Source: Bacillota bacterium | GTDB lineage: Bacteria; Bacillota; Clostridia; Lachnospirales; Lachnospiraceae | Reading direction: 5' to 3' | Assembly (NCBI GenBank): GCA_023391695.1 | Contig: JAEWAK010000074.1 | Coordinates: 36,987-100,986, forward strand | Length of the DNA: 64,000 nt | In this document: piece by piece, positions 53,022-60,862 of the stretch | Layout: the number at the start of each line of letters is the position of its first letter | How positions within the stretch are numbered: position 1 is the first letter of the stretch | Notes under the pieces: model-generated | What the model was told of the DNA's origin: nothing | The model's database searches: none | What the model saw: the letters and a program-made list of their open reading frames with translations, nothing else | Translations under genes and position numbers: made by a program

Positions 53022-53747
53022 ATGAAGGGCCTTATTATGAAAACTATAAATTCCCAAAAAACAGGAGTAATTATTGCTGTATTAATTTCAATTGTGCTTT
53101 GTTTTCCTGTAACGGCTTCCGCTTCATGGGACAGCTGGCGCTCCGGTTATGCAACTTATACGGGTTCCGGTTATTCGGGAGGCAATGCGCTTCTGGATCC
53201 GATCCCCCCTGACGCGGAGATCACGGCCTTAAATCCGGCCGACTATAACTATTTGGGTGTTAAGGCGGCTCTCGCGGGGGCGTATCTGGAAGTAGAAGGG
53301 CCAAACGGGAAAACCATTGTCTATGTGACCGATAAATATCCGGAAGGTGCGGATGGTGCACTCGATCTTTCCCCCAATGCTTTTACCAAAATAGGCGATA
53401 TACCGGCTGGAAAAATCAATATCCGATGGCATATAATTAAAGCACCAATTGAAGGTAACTTTACTTACCGCATTAAGGAAGGCAGCAGTCAGTGGTGGGC
53501 GGCAATCCAGGTGAGAAACCATAAATTTCCTGTAATGAAAATGGAATATTACAAGAATGGAAATTGGATCAGTCTGGAAAAAACCGAATACAATCATTTT
53601 ATCGGAACAAATATGGGAACCGGAACCTTTCAAATCAAAGTAACGGATATCCGGGGTAATACGGTTACCGATACATTACCTTCTCTTCCGGAGCATGGAA
53701 CATCCGCAGCCTATTTAATTCCCGGAAATGTGCAATTCCCTGATTGA
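53022..53747 (+). CDS. Bacterial expansin (YoaJ/EXLX1-like)
   Basis: A 241-aa secreted protein with a signal peptide (about residues 15-40, IIAVLISIVLCFPVTASAS). Mature part has expansin domain D1, a double-psi beta-barrel (GYATYTGSGYSGGNALLDPI, YVTDKYPEGADGALDLS with the catalytic-position Asp residues), and D2/CBM63 (GNFTYRIKEGSSQWWAAIQ with the tandem Trp that binds cellulose, then NHKFPVMKMEY). It is remarkably close to Bacillus subtilis EXLX1 (YoaJ), which loosens plant cell walls without hydrolysis. ATG at 53022 follows GGAAAGGAAG; a frame 19 codons longer lacks a site. Probable horizontal gain, given such gene distribution. Confidence 0.95.
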   Translation: MKGLIMKTINSQKTGVIIAVLISIVLCFPVTASASWDSWRSGYATYTGSGYSGGNALLDPIPPDAEITALNPADYNYLGVKAALAGAYLEVEGPNGKTIVYVTDKYPEGADGALDLSPNAFTKIGDIPAGKINIRWHIIKAPIEGNFTYRIKEGSSQWWAAIQVRNHKFPVMKMEYYKNGNWISLEKTEYNHFIGTNMGTGTFQIKVTDIRGNTVTDTLPSLPEHGTSAAYLIPGNVQFPD

Positions 53748-53757
53748 ACCCAAGCAA

Positions 53758-53789
53758 AGTGCCGGACAGTGATACCGCTGTCTGGCACT
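53758..53789 (+). terminator. Hairpin between the expansin and tyrS genes
   Basis: AGTGCCGGACAG (53758-53769) pairs with CTGTCTGGCACT (53778-53789), one G-T pair, eight-base loop. It sits between convergent genes and may end the expansin transcript, though no T run follows it on the plus strand. Confidence 0.55.
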
Positions 53790-53823
53790 ATAGAAAGAAA
53801 GCTCTATTACCCCAGTGGAGAAG

Positions 53824-55038
53824 TTACTTAATTATTTTAAGGAACCTCTTTTTCCCTATTTTCAGAATATCCCCGCAGGCAAGAACCATATCCAGGTCTT
53901 CCATTACTACAGTTTCTTCATTTATGCTTACTCCTCCCTGGAGGATAAGACGCCGGAATTCACTGCTGCTTTGGACATACTTTTCTTTGACTAACAGGGA
54001 TATGATATCTCCCAGTCTGTCTTCCTCCAGTTCTATGAGCAATTCCGGTATATTTTCCGGTATGGATTTTCGGCCAAAGGCCGTATCATAGTAATTCATG
54101 GCTTCTTTTGTCTCAGCTTCGGTATGGTACAGGGCTGTAATAATTTTAGCCAGTTCATATTTTATATCCCTTGGATTTTTTCCGTTTGTTAAATCTTTTC
54201 TGATCTCATCTATTCTGTCCGGGTGTTCGTCCGTAGCTAATTCATAGTATTTTATAATCAGGTTATCCGGTATTTCCATGACTTTTTTGAACATGACCTG
54301 GGGTGCTTCGTAAATTCCGATATAATTTCCCAGACTTTTGCTCATCTTCTCCTTCCCGTCCAGGCCTTCCAGCAGAGGCATGAACAATGCTGCCTGTTGA
54401 TTAAGTTCCATGGCTTTTTGTAAGTTCCGACCCATCAGGATATTAAAAGTCTGGTCAGTTCCTCCAAGTTCTATATCTGCATTTAATACCACGGAATCAT
54501 ATGCCTGCATCAGAGGATAGAAAAACTCATGGATACCTATGGGAATATTGTTTTTATACCTGTTTTGGAAGTCATCTCTCTCCAGCATTCTGGCAACCGT
54601 TGTTGTGGCGGCTAATTTTATTACCTCTTCAAAGTTTAACTTTCCAAGCCATTCACTGTTAAAACGTACTTCTGTCTTACCGGAATCCAGTATTTTGAAA
54701 ATCTGATTAGTATAAGTATCTGCATTTTCTCTTACCTGTTCTTCGGACAATGCCGCTCTTGCTTTGGCTTTGCCGGTCGGGTCACCGATTCTGCCCGTAA
54801 AATCGCCGATTACAATAACCGCTTTATGGCCTAAATCCTGCATCTGCTTTATTTTCCGCAGGACTACCGCATGGCCTAAATGGATATCGGGTGCACTGGG
54901 GTCCAGTCCAAGTTTAATAATCAATGGTTTATTTTCTCTTTGGGAAGCCTCCAGTTTTTTTTGTAATTCTTCTTTACCGACAATGCGGTCGGCACCTTTT
55001 GTTATAATTTTGATTTGTTCTTCAACCGTTGTATTCAT
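53824..55038 (-). CDS. tyrS: Tyrosyl-tRNA synthetase
   Basis: A 404-aa class Ic synthetase that charges tRNA-Tyr. LGLDPSAPDIHLGHAVVLRKIKQM has the HIGH-type HLGH, and GKEKMSKSLGNYI carries KMSKS (about residue 232). A YPLMQAYDSV tyrosine-pocket segment and a C-terminal S4 RNA-binding domain (EFRRLILQGGVSINEE) are present. The HLGH and length fit the TyrZ-type subgroup rather than the Bacillus TyrS type. GAGGATAG lies upstream of the ATG. Expression is controlled by the T-box leader about 160 bp upstream. Confidence 0.98.
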   Translation of the reverse strand: MNTTVEEQIKIITKGADRIVGKEELQKKLEASQRENKPLIIKLGLDPSAPDIHLGHAVVLRKIKQMQDLGHKAVIVIGDFTGRIGDPTGKAKARAALSEEQVRENADTYTNQIFKILDSGKTEVRFNSEWLGKLNFEEVIKLAATTTVARMLERDDFQNRYKNNIPIGIHEFFYPLMQAYDSVVLNADIELGGTDQTFNILMGRNLQKAMELNQQAALFMPLLEGLDGKEKMSKSLGNYIGIYEAPQVMFKKVMEIPDNLIIKYYELATDEHPDRIDEIRKDLTNGKNPRDIKYELAKIITALYHTEAETKEAMNYYDTAFGRKSIPENIPELLIELEEDRLGDIISLLVKEKYVQSSSEFRRLILQGGVSINEETVVMEDLDMVLACGDILKIGKKRFLKIIK

Positions 55039-55194
55039 CTTATACTATCCTCTCTGCGTTTTAACGCGCATAAGTAAGTATCCCGCTTACCGGATACTCC
55101 GCCTGCGGCGGGTTGCATCAGCAACATGATTCCTGTCCGCCGCAGTGCAAACCAAAGAGCGTTTTTTATCTCATAGGACGTAATTTCCCATAAG

Positions 55195-55476
55195 AATAAA
55201 AAAAGCTCCCGTCCTTCTGATATTCAAAAGGACGAGAGCATACTCCCGTGTTACCACCTTTAGTTTATAGGCAATTCACATTGCCTACCTCTTCGAGTAC
55301 TCCATCCACATTATGGGTTATACTCTAGCACTATAACGTGTGCAGGAATCCGTCACAGCCTACTAACCAAGCGTTCGGTGTGAAGCTCAAAGATGTATTC
55401 ATAATCAGCCTGCCATGCACCTCTCATCAACCGGTAACTTTCTGTCTGGATTACTGGACTACTACTTATTCTTATC
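55195..55476 (-). ncRNA. T-box riboswitch (tRNA-Tyr) upstream of tyrS
   Basis: The minus-strand leader has the T-box element AAAGGTGGTAACACGG (55246-55261), followed by an intrinsic terminator (GCTCTCGTCCTT/AAGGACGGGAGC arms at 55228-55239 and 55205-55216, then a T7 run). Stem I starts near 55470. The specifier is TAC (55395-55397) within GAATACA, the usual GAA-NNN-A context, and codes tyrosine, agreeing with the downstream tyrS. Uncharged tRNA-Tyr would favour the antiterminator and allow tyrS transcription. Confidence 0.92.
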
Positions 55477-55602
55477 ACAGCTTTTTATTATTATATTCGA
55501 TATATGATTATATCTCATATTTATATATTAAATTATTTACATTATATTTACTATGCACTTATCTGTCAAGTATAAATTCATAATTTTATATGCCAATATA
55601 AA

Positions 55603-56889
55603 CTAACTTTCCCAAAATCCTTCCGTCATTAAAGTTTCCAAAAGTTCTGCGAACAGTGTATTGGCCCATGCAAACCAAGGCCTTGAATAATCCGACGGAT
55701 TATCCGGGTCAAACGCTTCATGCATAAAATTAGTATTGTCATGGGTATCGGCCAACATCTGAAGGCAATCCATAATTTCCTTCCTGTCCCCTGAAGTCAG
55801 TGCCTGCATGACAATACCGATATGCCATACATGCCCCGGAGCCGTATGGGGGCTTCCCACACCTTTCGCATATTTCCCCGCCGCGTAATAAGGGTTATCC
55901 TTTGACAAAATGAACTTCCTGGTATTTTGGTAAATGGGATCATCCTTTTCGCAGACTCCCAGATATGGCATTGCCAGCAGGCTGGGGGAATTGGCATCAT
56001 CCATCAGATTATAATTGCCGAAACCGTCGGTTTCATAAGCATAGATTTTTCCATATTCCGGGTGATCTACCAGGCCGTAATCCATTATGCCATCGTTAAT
56101 TTCCTCGGCAAGCCTTTCACAGGCACCAGCCAGCACCTCATCCTTATAAACTTCTTCACAGATTTCTTTGCCGTAAGTCAGCGCTTTTACCGTCATCATA
56201 TTGGCGGGTATTAAATACCCGAATTTACAGCAGTCATCCGAAGGCCGGAAGCCCGACCAGGTCATACCGGTCACATTTACCGGCCTGCCAAGGCCATGAT
56301 TTTGCAATGTATCGCTTTTTACACAATCATGGCGTACAAAGGAATAGGTTGATTTACTGTGATCCTGCTCCGCCTTAAAGGTGGAGACTACGGTCTCTAT
56401 CATTTTTTTAAAGACCGGACTAAAGAAAACCGCGGAGCCTGCACTCTTCCAATAAGTATAGGCAAGATAAAGAGGAGCGCAAAGGGAATCCACTTCATAC
56501 TTTCTTTCCCAGACGTGGTCATTTAATTCTGTTTCATCTTTATGCCCTGCACCGTTGGCCTTTTCATTAAATGCATTGGCATAAGGATCCATACATACTA
56601 ATTCGGCCTGTTTCTGAATTACTCCTTCCAAGATTGTACGCAGGGCGGTATCCTCCTTCGCATATTTTACATAGGGTTTCACTTGGGCTGCAGAATCCCT
56701 GAGCCACATGGCCGGAATATCACCCGTTATGACAAAAATACTTTTGTCTTCCAAGGTTTTCACCGTAGTTTCGATGGTATTTAAAAAACATTGCTTTGCC
56801 AATGGTGCCAGTGCAGGATACTTATCCGCATAAAATTCTTCTAACCTGCTTCCTGCTTTAATTAAAGCGTTTGGTATACTTTGTGTCAT
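55603..56889 (-). CDS. Glycoside hydrolase family 125 (exo-alpha-1,6-mannosidase)
   Basis: A 428-aa GH125 (DUF1237) enzyme with an (alpha/alpha)6 barrel that removes mannose from alpha-1,6-linked ends of N-glycans or yeast mannan. Family features: KSIFVITGDIPAMWLRDSAAQV, DPYANAFNEKANGAGHKDET, TWSGFRPSDDCCKFGYLIPANMM with the acid Asp, and the general base Glu in TNFMHEAFDPDNPSDYSRPWFAWAN. There is no signal peptide, so it works on imported oligosaccharides. GAGGATAG precedes the ATG. It is followed downstream by tyrS's leader and has the GntR/LacI regulator upstream, likely its controller. Confidence 0.94.
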   Translation of the reverse strand: MTQSIPNALIKAGSRLEEFYADKYPALAPLAKQCFLNTIETTVKTLEDKSIFVITGDIPAMWLRDSAAQVKPYVKYAKEDTALRTILEGVIQKQAELVCMDPYANAFNEKANGAGHKDETELNDHVWERKYEVDSLCAPLYLAYTYWKSAGSAVFFSPVFKKMIETVVSTFKAEQDHSKSTYSFVRHDCVKSDTLQNHGLGRPVNVTGMTWSGFRPSDDCCKFGYLIPANMMTVKALTYGKEICEEVYKDEVLAGACERLAEEINDGIMDYGLVDHPEYGKIYAYETDGFGNYNLMDDANSPSLLAMPYLGVCEKDDPIYQNTRKFILSKDNPYYAAGKYAKGVGSPHTAPGHVWHIGIVMQALTSGDRKEIMDCLQMLADTHDNTNFMHEAFDPDNPSDYSRPWFAWANTLFAELLETLMTEGFWES

Positions 56890-57170
56890 TTTTCTATCCT
56901 CTTCTTAATTAGTCTGTTCTATTGTTGCCTATATTCCTTCCAGAGTCGCCGTTTCACTGCTCTGGTCATTGCTCTTTCACTCCTCGTAACTTTTTCGATT
57001 TATTAATTTCAATCATTTTTGTATAGTTATATTATATATACCATTTAATGATATGTAAATATACTATTTAGACATTTGAAATCTTGTGTACGCAAAAAGG
57101 AAATCACCGTCTCATACAGGAACAGCCTTATGCTTTATGCTTGTAAATGCAAACGGCTTTAAGGCAGGAT

Positions 57171-58274
57171 TTATTTTTTTATAATTTTATAAGGAATTAA
57201 TTGGGGTTCCAGATTTTTATTGCCTTTCATGGTTTCTGCCAAAACCCGGATACTGTTTTTGCCGATCGCAATTTCATCCTGCTCCACATAGGTAAGATGC
57301 ATTAGATCATCCGCTATGTTTTTCGGGCTGTCAAAACAGGCAATACTCTTTTCTTTTTCCAGTCCAAGCTGGCATAAAGCCCGGTAAATAATCACGGCAA
57401 TCGAATATTCCACTGCAAAAAATGCTGTTACTTCTGTATGTTTTTGAACAAAATCCTGTATCTTATGCATGTCCTCTATAACCAGTTCATCGGTATGATA
57501 AGAAGGCAGGGTGGATTTTATATCTGTGATCCACATGGATTCATTGGTAACAAAACCATGTTCCATATGGCAGTCTACAAAGCCTCTGTGACGGTCTTCC
57601 ACAGTCGAGGTATCAACCGACATGGGGGCAGCATAACAGATACGTTGATGCCCTGCCGTAAACAGGCCTTCTGTCAGTTCTTTTGCCGCTTTATAATTAT
57701 CCGTTCCTACATAAGGAATCGGAATACCTTTTAACATACGGTCAATTAAAACCGTCGGGAAATTATCGACCGACAATTTCAAAACTTTCGAATTATAATT
57801 TTCATCATGGACACACATAATAATAAGACCATTGATCCCAACAGCCATCAGTTTGTCGATGGATTTTGTTTCTTCCTCCTTACTTCCGTATGAGCATTTT
57901 AAAACCATGCATATCCCTTGCTGTCTACATTCCTGTTCCATTCCAAGAAGTATTTTATAGCCGTAACTGTCCCCAAAAGAATCCATTACCACGCCAATCA
58001 GCTGTTCGTTCCGGTTCCTGTTCCGAACAGCCTCTGTCTCCGGTAACTCCTTTACATCATTTTCCGATACATAGGAGCCTTTACCGGGTTTCCGAATTAT
58101 AATATCCTGCGCCGCAAGCATCTCAAGTGCTTTCTTGCTTGTAATTCTGCTTACATTATATGTCTTTGATAATTGACTTTCCGATGGCAGAAGGCTGCCG
58201 GCCGGATACTTTTTTGTCTGTATGCCTTCTAAAATGTCATTGTAAATCTTTTCATACAAAGTATCTTTTTTCAA
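57171..58274 (-). CDS. GntR/LacI-hybrid transcriptional regulator (AraR type)
   Basis: A 367-aa regulator: N-terminal GntR winged helix (LYEKIYNDILEGIQTKKYPA, LPSESQLSKTYNVSRITSKKAL, then GKGSYVSE) joined at about residue 90 to a LacI-type sugar-binding domain (QLIGVVMDSFGDSYGYKILLGM, GINGLIIMC, DRMLKGIPIPYVGTDNYKAAKELTEGLF, STVEDRHRGFVDC). This is the architecture of AraR-like regulators. The TTG at 58274, with GGAGGG nine bases before, is the best start; the frame extends 22 codons further without a site. It is 282 bp upstream of the mannosidase gene in the same direction. Confidence 0.9.
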   Translation of the reverse strand: MKKDTLYEKIYNDILEGIQTKKYPAGSLLPSESQLSKTYNVSRITSKKALEMLAAQDIIIRKPGKGSYVSENDVKELPETEAVRNRNRNEQLIGVVMDSFGDSYGYKILLGMEQECRQQGICMVLKCSYGSKEEETKSIDKLMAVGINGLIIMCVHDENYNSKVLKLSVDNFPTVLIDRMLKGIPIPYVGTDNYKAAKELTEGLFTAGHQRICYAAPMSVDTSTVEDRHRGFVDCHMEHGFVTNESMWITDIKSTLPSYHTDELVIEDMHKIQDFVQKHTEVTAFFAVEYSIAVIIYRALCQLGLEKEKSIACFDSPKNIADDLMHLTYVEQDEIAIGKNSIRVLAETMKGNKNLEPQLIPYKIIKK

Positions 58275-58350
58275 TATTCTCACCCTCCAAGCAAGCAAAT
58301 GATATATCATTATATTATCATCCATATCAACCGGCGTCAATAAGAAAATG

Positions 58351-58398
58351 AAAAGTGCCGTTTAATTATTACAATTTCCATAATTAAACGACACTTTT
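58351..58398 (-). terminator. Terminator after ung
   Basis: AAAAGTGCCGTTTAATTAT (58351-58369) pairs with ATAATTAAACGACACTTTT (58380-58398), one mismatch in 19. On the minus strand it is followed by CATTTTCTTATTG. It lies 190 bp past the ung stop and before the regulator gene; the palindrome could equally be an operator for the regulator. Confidence 0.6.
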
Positions 58399-58586
58399 TA
58401 TTCTTGATAAACCTATTTAAGCTATTGGCAGTATGTTCAAAGCCCACCACAAACTGCCATAAGCCCTTTATAATTTCTATCTGCATAATAAATATTTAGT
58501 AAGACTAACAATAAAACTCTTTATCTATGTATTCTTCATAACTATCATCGTATCCATTACTCGCAAAGCCTGTTTCCTGATATTTT

Positions 58587-59261
58587 TTATATATCTTCAA
58601 TCTGCCAATCAATTGGTTCTAACCCCTGATCCAGAAGAAACTGATTGGTTTTGCTAAAAGGCCGGCTGCCAAAAAAACCTCTGAATGCGGACAGCGGACT
58701 TGGATGCGGCGCTTCCAGTATGAGATGTTTCGGATTGTCCAGCATATTTCTTTTCATCTGTGCCGGCCGCCCCCACAATATAAACACAACAGGTCTGTCC
58801 TCTTTATTTACAGCCCGGATCACCGCATCCGTAAACCTTTCCCAGCCTCTTCCCTGATGGGAATTGGCCTGGTGTGCCCGTACCGTAAGAACGGTGTTCA
58901 ATAATAAAACTCCTTGCTCCGCCCATTTTACCAGATATCCGTTATTCGGTATTTTACATCCTAAGTCATCCTGTAATTCTTTATATATGTTAACCAGGGA
59001 CGGGGGAATTTCCACTTCCGGTTTGACAGAAAAGCATAAACCATGTGCCTGTCCGTCATTGTGGTATGGATCCTGTCCGATAATAACAACTTTTACTTTT
59101 TCCAGCGGCGTTAAATGAAACGCATTAAAAATATCCTCCGCTTTTGGAAAAACCAGATTACTATTATATTCATTTCTTACGAATTTATATAATTCCGCAT
59201 AGTATTTTTCATGAAATTCATCTCCGATTACATTCAGCCAATCATTCGTTATCGCACTCAT
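58587..59261 (-). CDS. ung: Uracil-DNA glycosylase
   Basis: A 224-aa family 1 UDG that removes uracil from DNA. The water-activating motif GQDPYHNDGQAHGLCFS (about residue 60), the LLNTVLTVRAHQANSH loop, VFILWGRPAQ, and the Leu-intercalation motif APHPSPLSAFRGFFGSRPFS are all visible. The ATG at 59261 is chosen for the TGGAG six bases upstream; an ATG four codons earlier would overlap that site. Length is standard. It stands between hisF and the regulator, on its own. Confidence 0.98.
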   Translation of the reverse strand: MSAITNDWLNVIGDEFHEKYYAELYKFVRNEYNSNLVFPKAEDIFNAFHLTPLEKVKVVIIGQDPYHNDGQAHGLCFSVKPEVEIPPSLVNIYKELQDDLGCKIPNNGYLVKWAEQGVLLLNTVLTVRAHQANSHQGRGWERFTDAVIRAVNKEDRPVVFILWGRPAQMKRNMLDNPKHLILEAPHPSPLSAFRGFFGSRPFSKTNQFLLDQGLEPIDWQIEDI

Positions 59262-59326
59262 TTTTATCTCCATTCCTGCGCAAGCTTTTTGCGCATCTTA
59301 AGTTTTGCGCCAAGGGTTACGCAAAT

Positions 59327-60094
59327 TTAAGCATTTAACCGGACACTTATGCCCTTTTCCCTTAAATATTTCTTTAAATCAATGATCTCCATCTCTTTAT
59401 AATGAAACAGGGAAGCTGCCAGTACCGCATCTGCTTTCCCGTCAGTCAATGCATCATAAAAATGTTCCATTTTACCGGCACCGCCGGAAGCAATTACCGG
59501 TATGGATACATTTTCCGAGATAGTACGTGTAAGCTCTAAATCGTATCCGTCTTTGGTACCGTCGCAATCCATGCTTGTAAGAAGTATCTCTCCGGCTCCT
59601 AATTTATTTGCTTTCATTGCCCACTCTACGGCATCGATCCCCATATCTACCCGTCCTCCATCTTTGTAGATGTTCCAGCCGGAACCATCGTCCCTCCGTT
59701 TTGCATCAATGGCAACTACAACACACTGGCTTCCAAATTTATCGGCCGCTTCAGAAATGAGATCGGGGTTTAAAATAGCAGCCGTATTAACTGCAATCTT
59801 ATCCGCACCTTCCCTTAAAATCATTTTAAAGTCATCAATGGTCCGTATTCCGCCCCCTACCGTAAATGGAATAAATACGGTTTCAGCTACCCGGCGTACC
59901 ATATCAATTTTAATGGTTCTCGCATCGGAAGAAGCCGTTATGTCTAAAAATACAAGTTCATCTGCACCTGCTTTATCATAGGCGGCTCCAACCTGAACCG
60001 GATCACCTGCATCCTTAAGGTTAACAAAATTAATACCTTTAACAACACGTCCGTTGTGCACGTCCAGACATGGAATAATTCTTTTGGTAAACAT
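59327..60094 (-). CDS. hisF: Imidazole glycerol phosphate synthase subunit HisF
   Basis: A 255-aa TIM-barrel cyclase that uses ammonia from HisH to make imidazole-glycerol phosphate and AICAR. Motifs: KRIIPCLDVHNGRVVKG with the catalytic Asp11, FTVGGGIRTIDDFK, VVVAIDAKRRDD, LTSMDCDGTKDGYDLEL with Asp130-equivalent, and IASGGAGKMEHF. Phosphate-binding Gly motifs (GGG, SGG) are present. AGGAGG lies three to five bases before the ATG, and hisH is nine bases upstream, as a pair. No other histidine genes are in the window. Confidence 0.98.
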   Translation of the reverse strand: MFTKRIIPCLDVHNGRVVKGINFVNLKDAGDPVQVGAAYDKAGADELVFLDITASSDARTIKIDMVRRVAETVFIPFTVGGGIRTIDDFKMILREGADKIAVNTAAILNPDLISEAADKFGSQCVVVAIDAKRRDDGSGWNIYKDGGRVDMGIDAVEWAMKANKLGAGEILLTSMDCDGTKDGYDLELTRTISENVSIPVIASGGAGKMEHFYDALTDGKADAVLAASLFHYKEMEIIDLKKYLREKGISVRLNA

Positions 60095-60103
60095 AATTTC
60101 CTC

Positions 60104-60709
60104 CTATAATTCTGCAAAGTTTCTTAGTATCTTAAGGCCAACCTCACCGCTTTTTTCAGGATGGAATTGACAGGCAAAAACATTATCTTTTTCAACTGAA
60201 GCATGAATCAGGGTACTGTAATTTGTAGTGGCCGCCACTTCCTCTTTATTCCTGGCTTTCAGATAATAGGAATGCACGAAATATACATACGCCTGCCTTT
60301 CTATCCCTTTAAAAAGTTTAGAACCGGGGGTTATCTCCAGGGAATTCCATCCTATATGAGGAATTTTAAGGCCTTCACAATCCGGTATCCTTACAATTTC
60401 TCCACCAAGAATTCCCAGCCCGGGAACTCCGGCTGATTCTTCACTGCTTTCAAACATAAGCTGAAGTCCTAAACAAATCCCTAAGAAAGGTTTCTTTGAG
60501 TCGGCAACTTCTTTAATCGTATCCACTAAATTATAATTATTTAATTTTTCCATTGCATCCCCGAACGAACCAACACCCGGTAAAATGACTTTACCGGCAC
60601 CTAAAATTACTTCTCTGTCCCTTGTAATTACTGTTTCTTCTCCTAAGTAATTCAATGCTTTCTCAACACTTTTTAAGTTTCCGGCATCATAGTCTATTAT
60701 AGCTATCAT
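60104..60709 (-). CDS. hisH: Imidazole glycerol phosphate synthase subunit HisH
   Basis: A 201-aa class I glutamine amidotransferase. The nucleophile Cys is in PFLGICLGLQLMFESS (about residue 80), and the His/Glu pair in CQFHPEKSGEVGLKILRNF near the end. The start MIAIIDYDAGNLKSVEKALNYLG is typical. Ammonia is channelled to HisF encoded next. TAAAACATG-type context has AAGGTATGG near the start, only moderate. The region upstream (60710-60862) has no histidine attenuator that I can see. Confidence 0.97.
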   Translation of the reverse strand: MIAIIDYDAGNLKSVEKALNYLGEETVITRDREVILGAGKVILPGVGSFGDAMEKLNNYNLVDTIKEVADSKKPFLGICLGLQLMFESSEESAGVPGLGILGGEIVRIPDCEGLKIPHIGWNSLEITPGSKLFKGIERQAYVYFVHSYYLKARNKEEVAATTNYSTLIHASVEKDNVFACQFHPEKSGEVGLKILRNFAEL

Positions 60710-60809
60710 GTTTTACCATACCTTTCAATCCTATCTTAAATTATACCTTAAGCTACCATCCGGCATACCCTTTTTAAATACAAATCAGAGTGTCCGTTTA
60801 AGCAGATAA

Positions 60810-60850
60810 GCATAAAGGGTCGTTGCTATCCCTGCAATAACCCTTTATGC
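60810..60850 (-). terminator. Hairpin after the 564-aa gene
   Basis: GCATAAAGGG (60810-60819) pairs with CCCTTTATGC (60841-60850), with TTGC/GCAA pairing inside the loop. It begins 13 bp past the stop of the minus-strand zinc-ribbon protein gene. The following T run is weak. Confidence 0.55.
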
Positions 60851-60862
60851 CTCTTTGCAAAC

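Noticed and set aside
55060..55140. Hairpins AGTATCC/GGATACT and CCGCC/GGCGG between tyrS and its T-box
   Set aside because: Structured but no other copy or known motif; most likely untranslated leader sequence.
60710..60862. Histidine attenuator before hisH
   Set aside because: No leader peptide rich in His codons and no T-box sequence was found.
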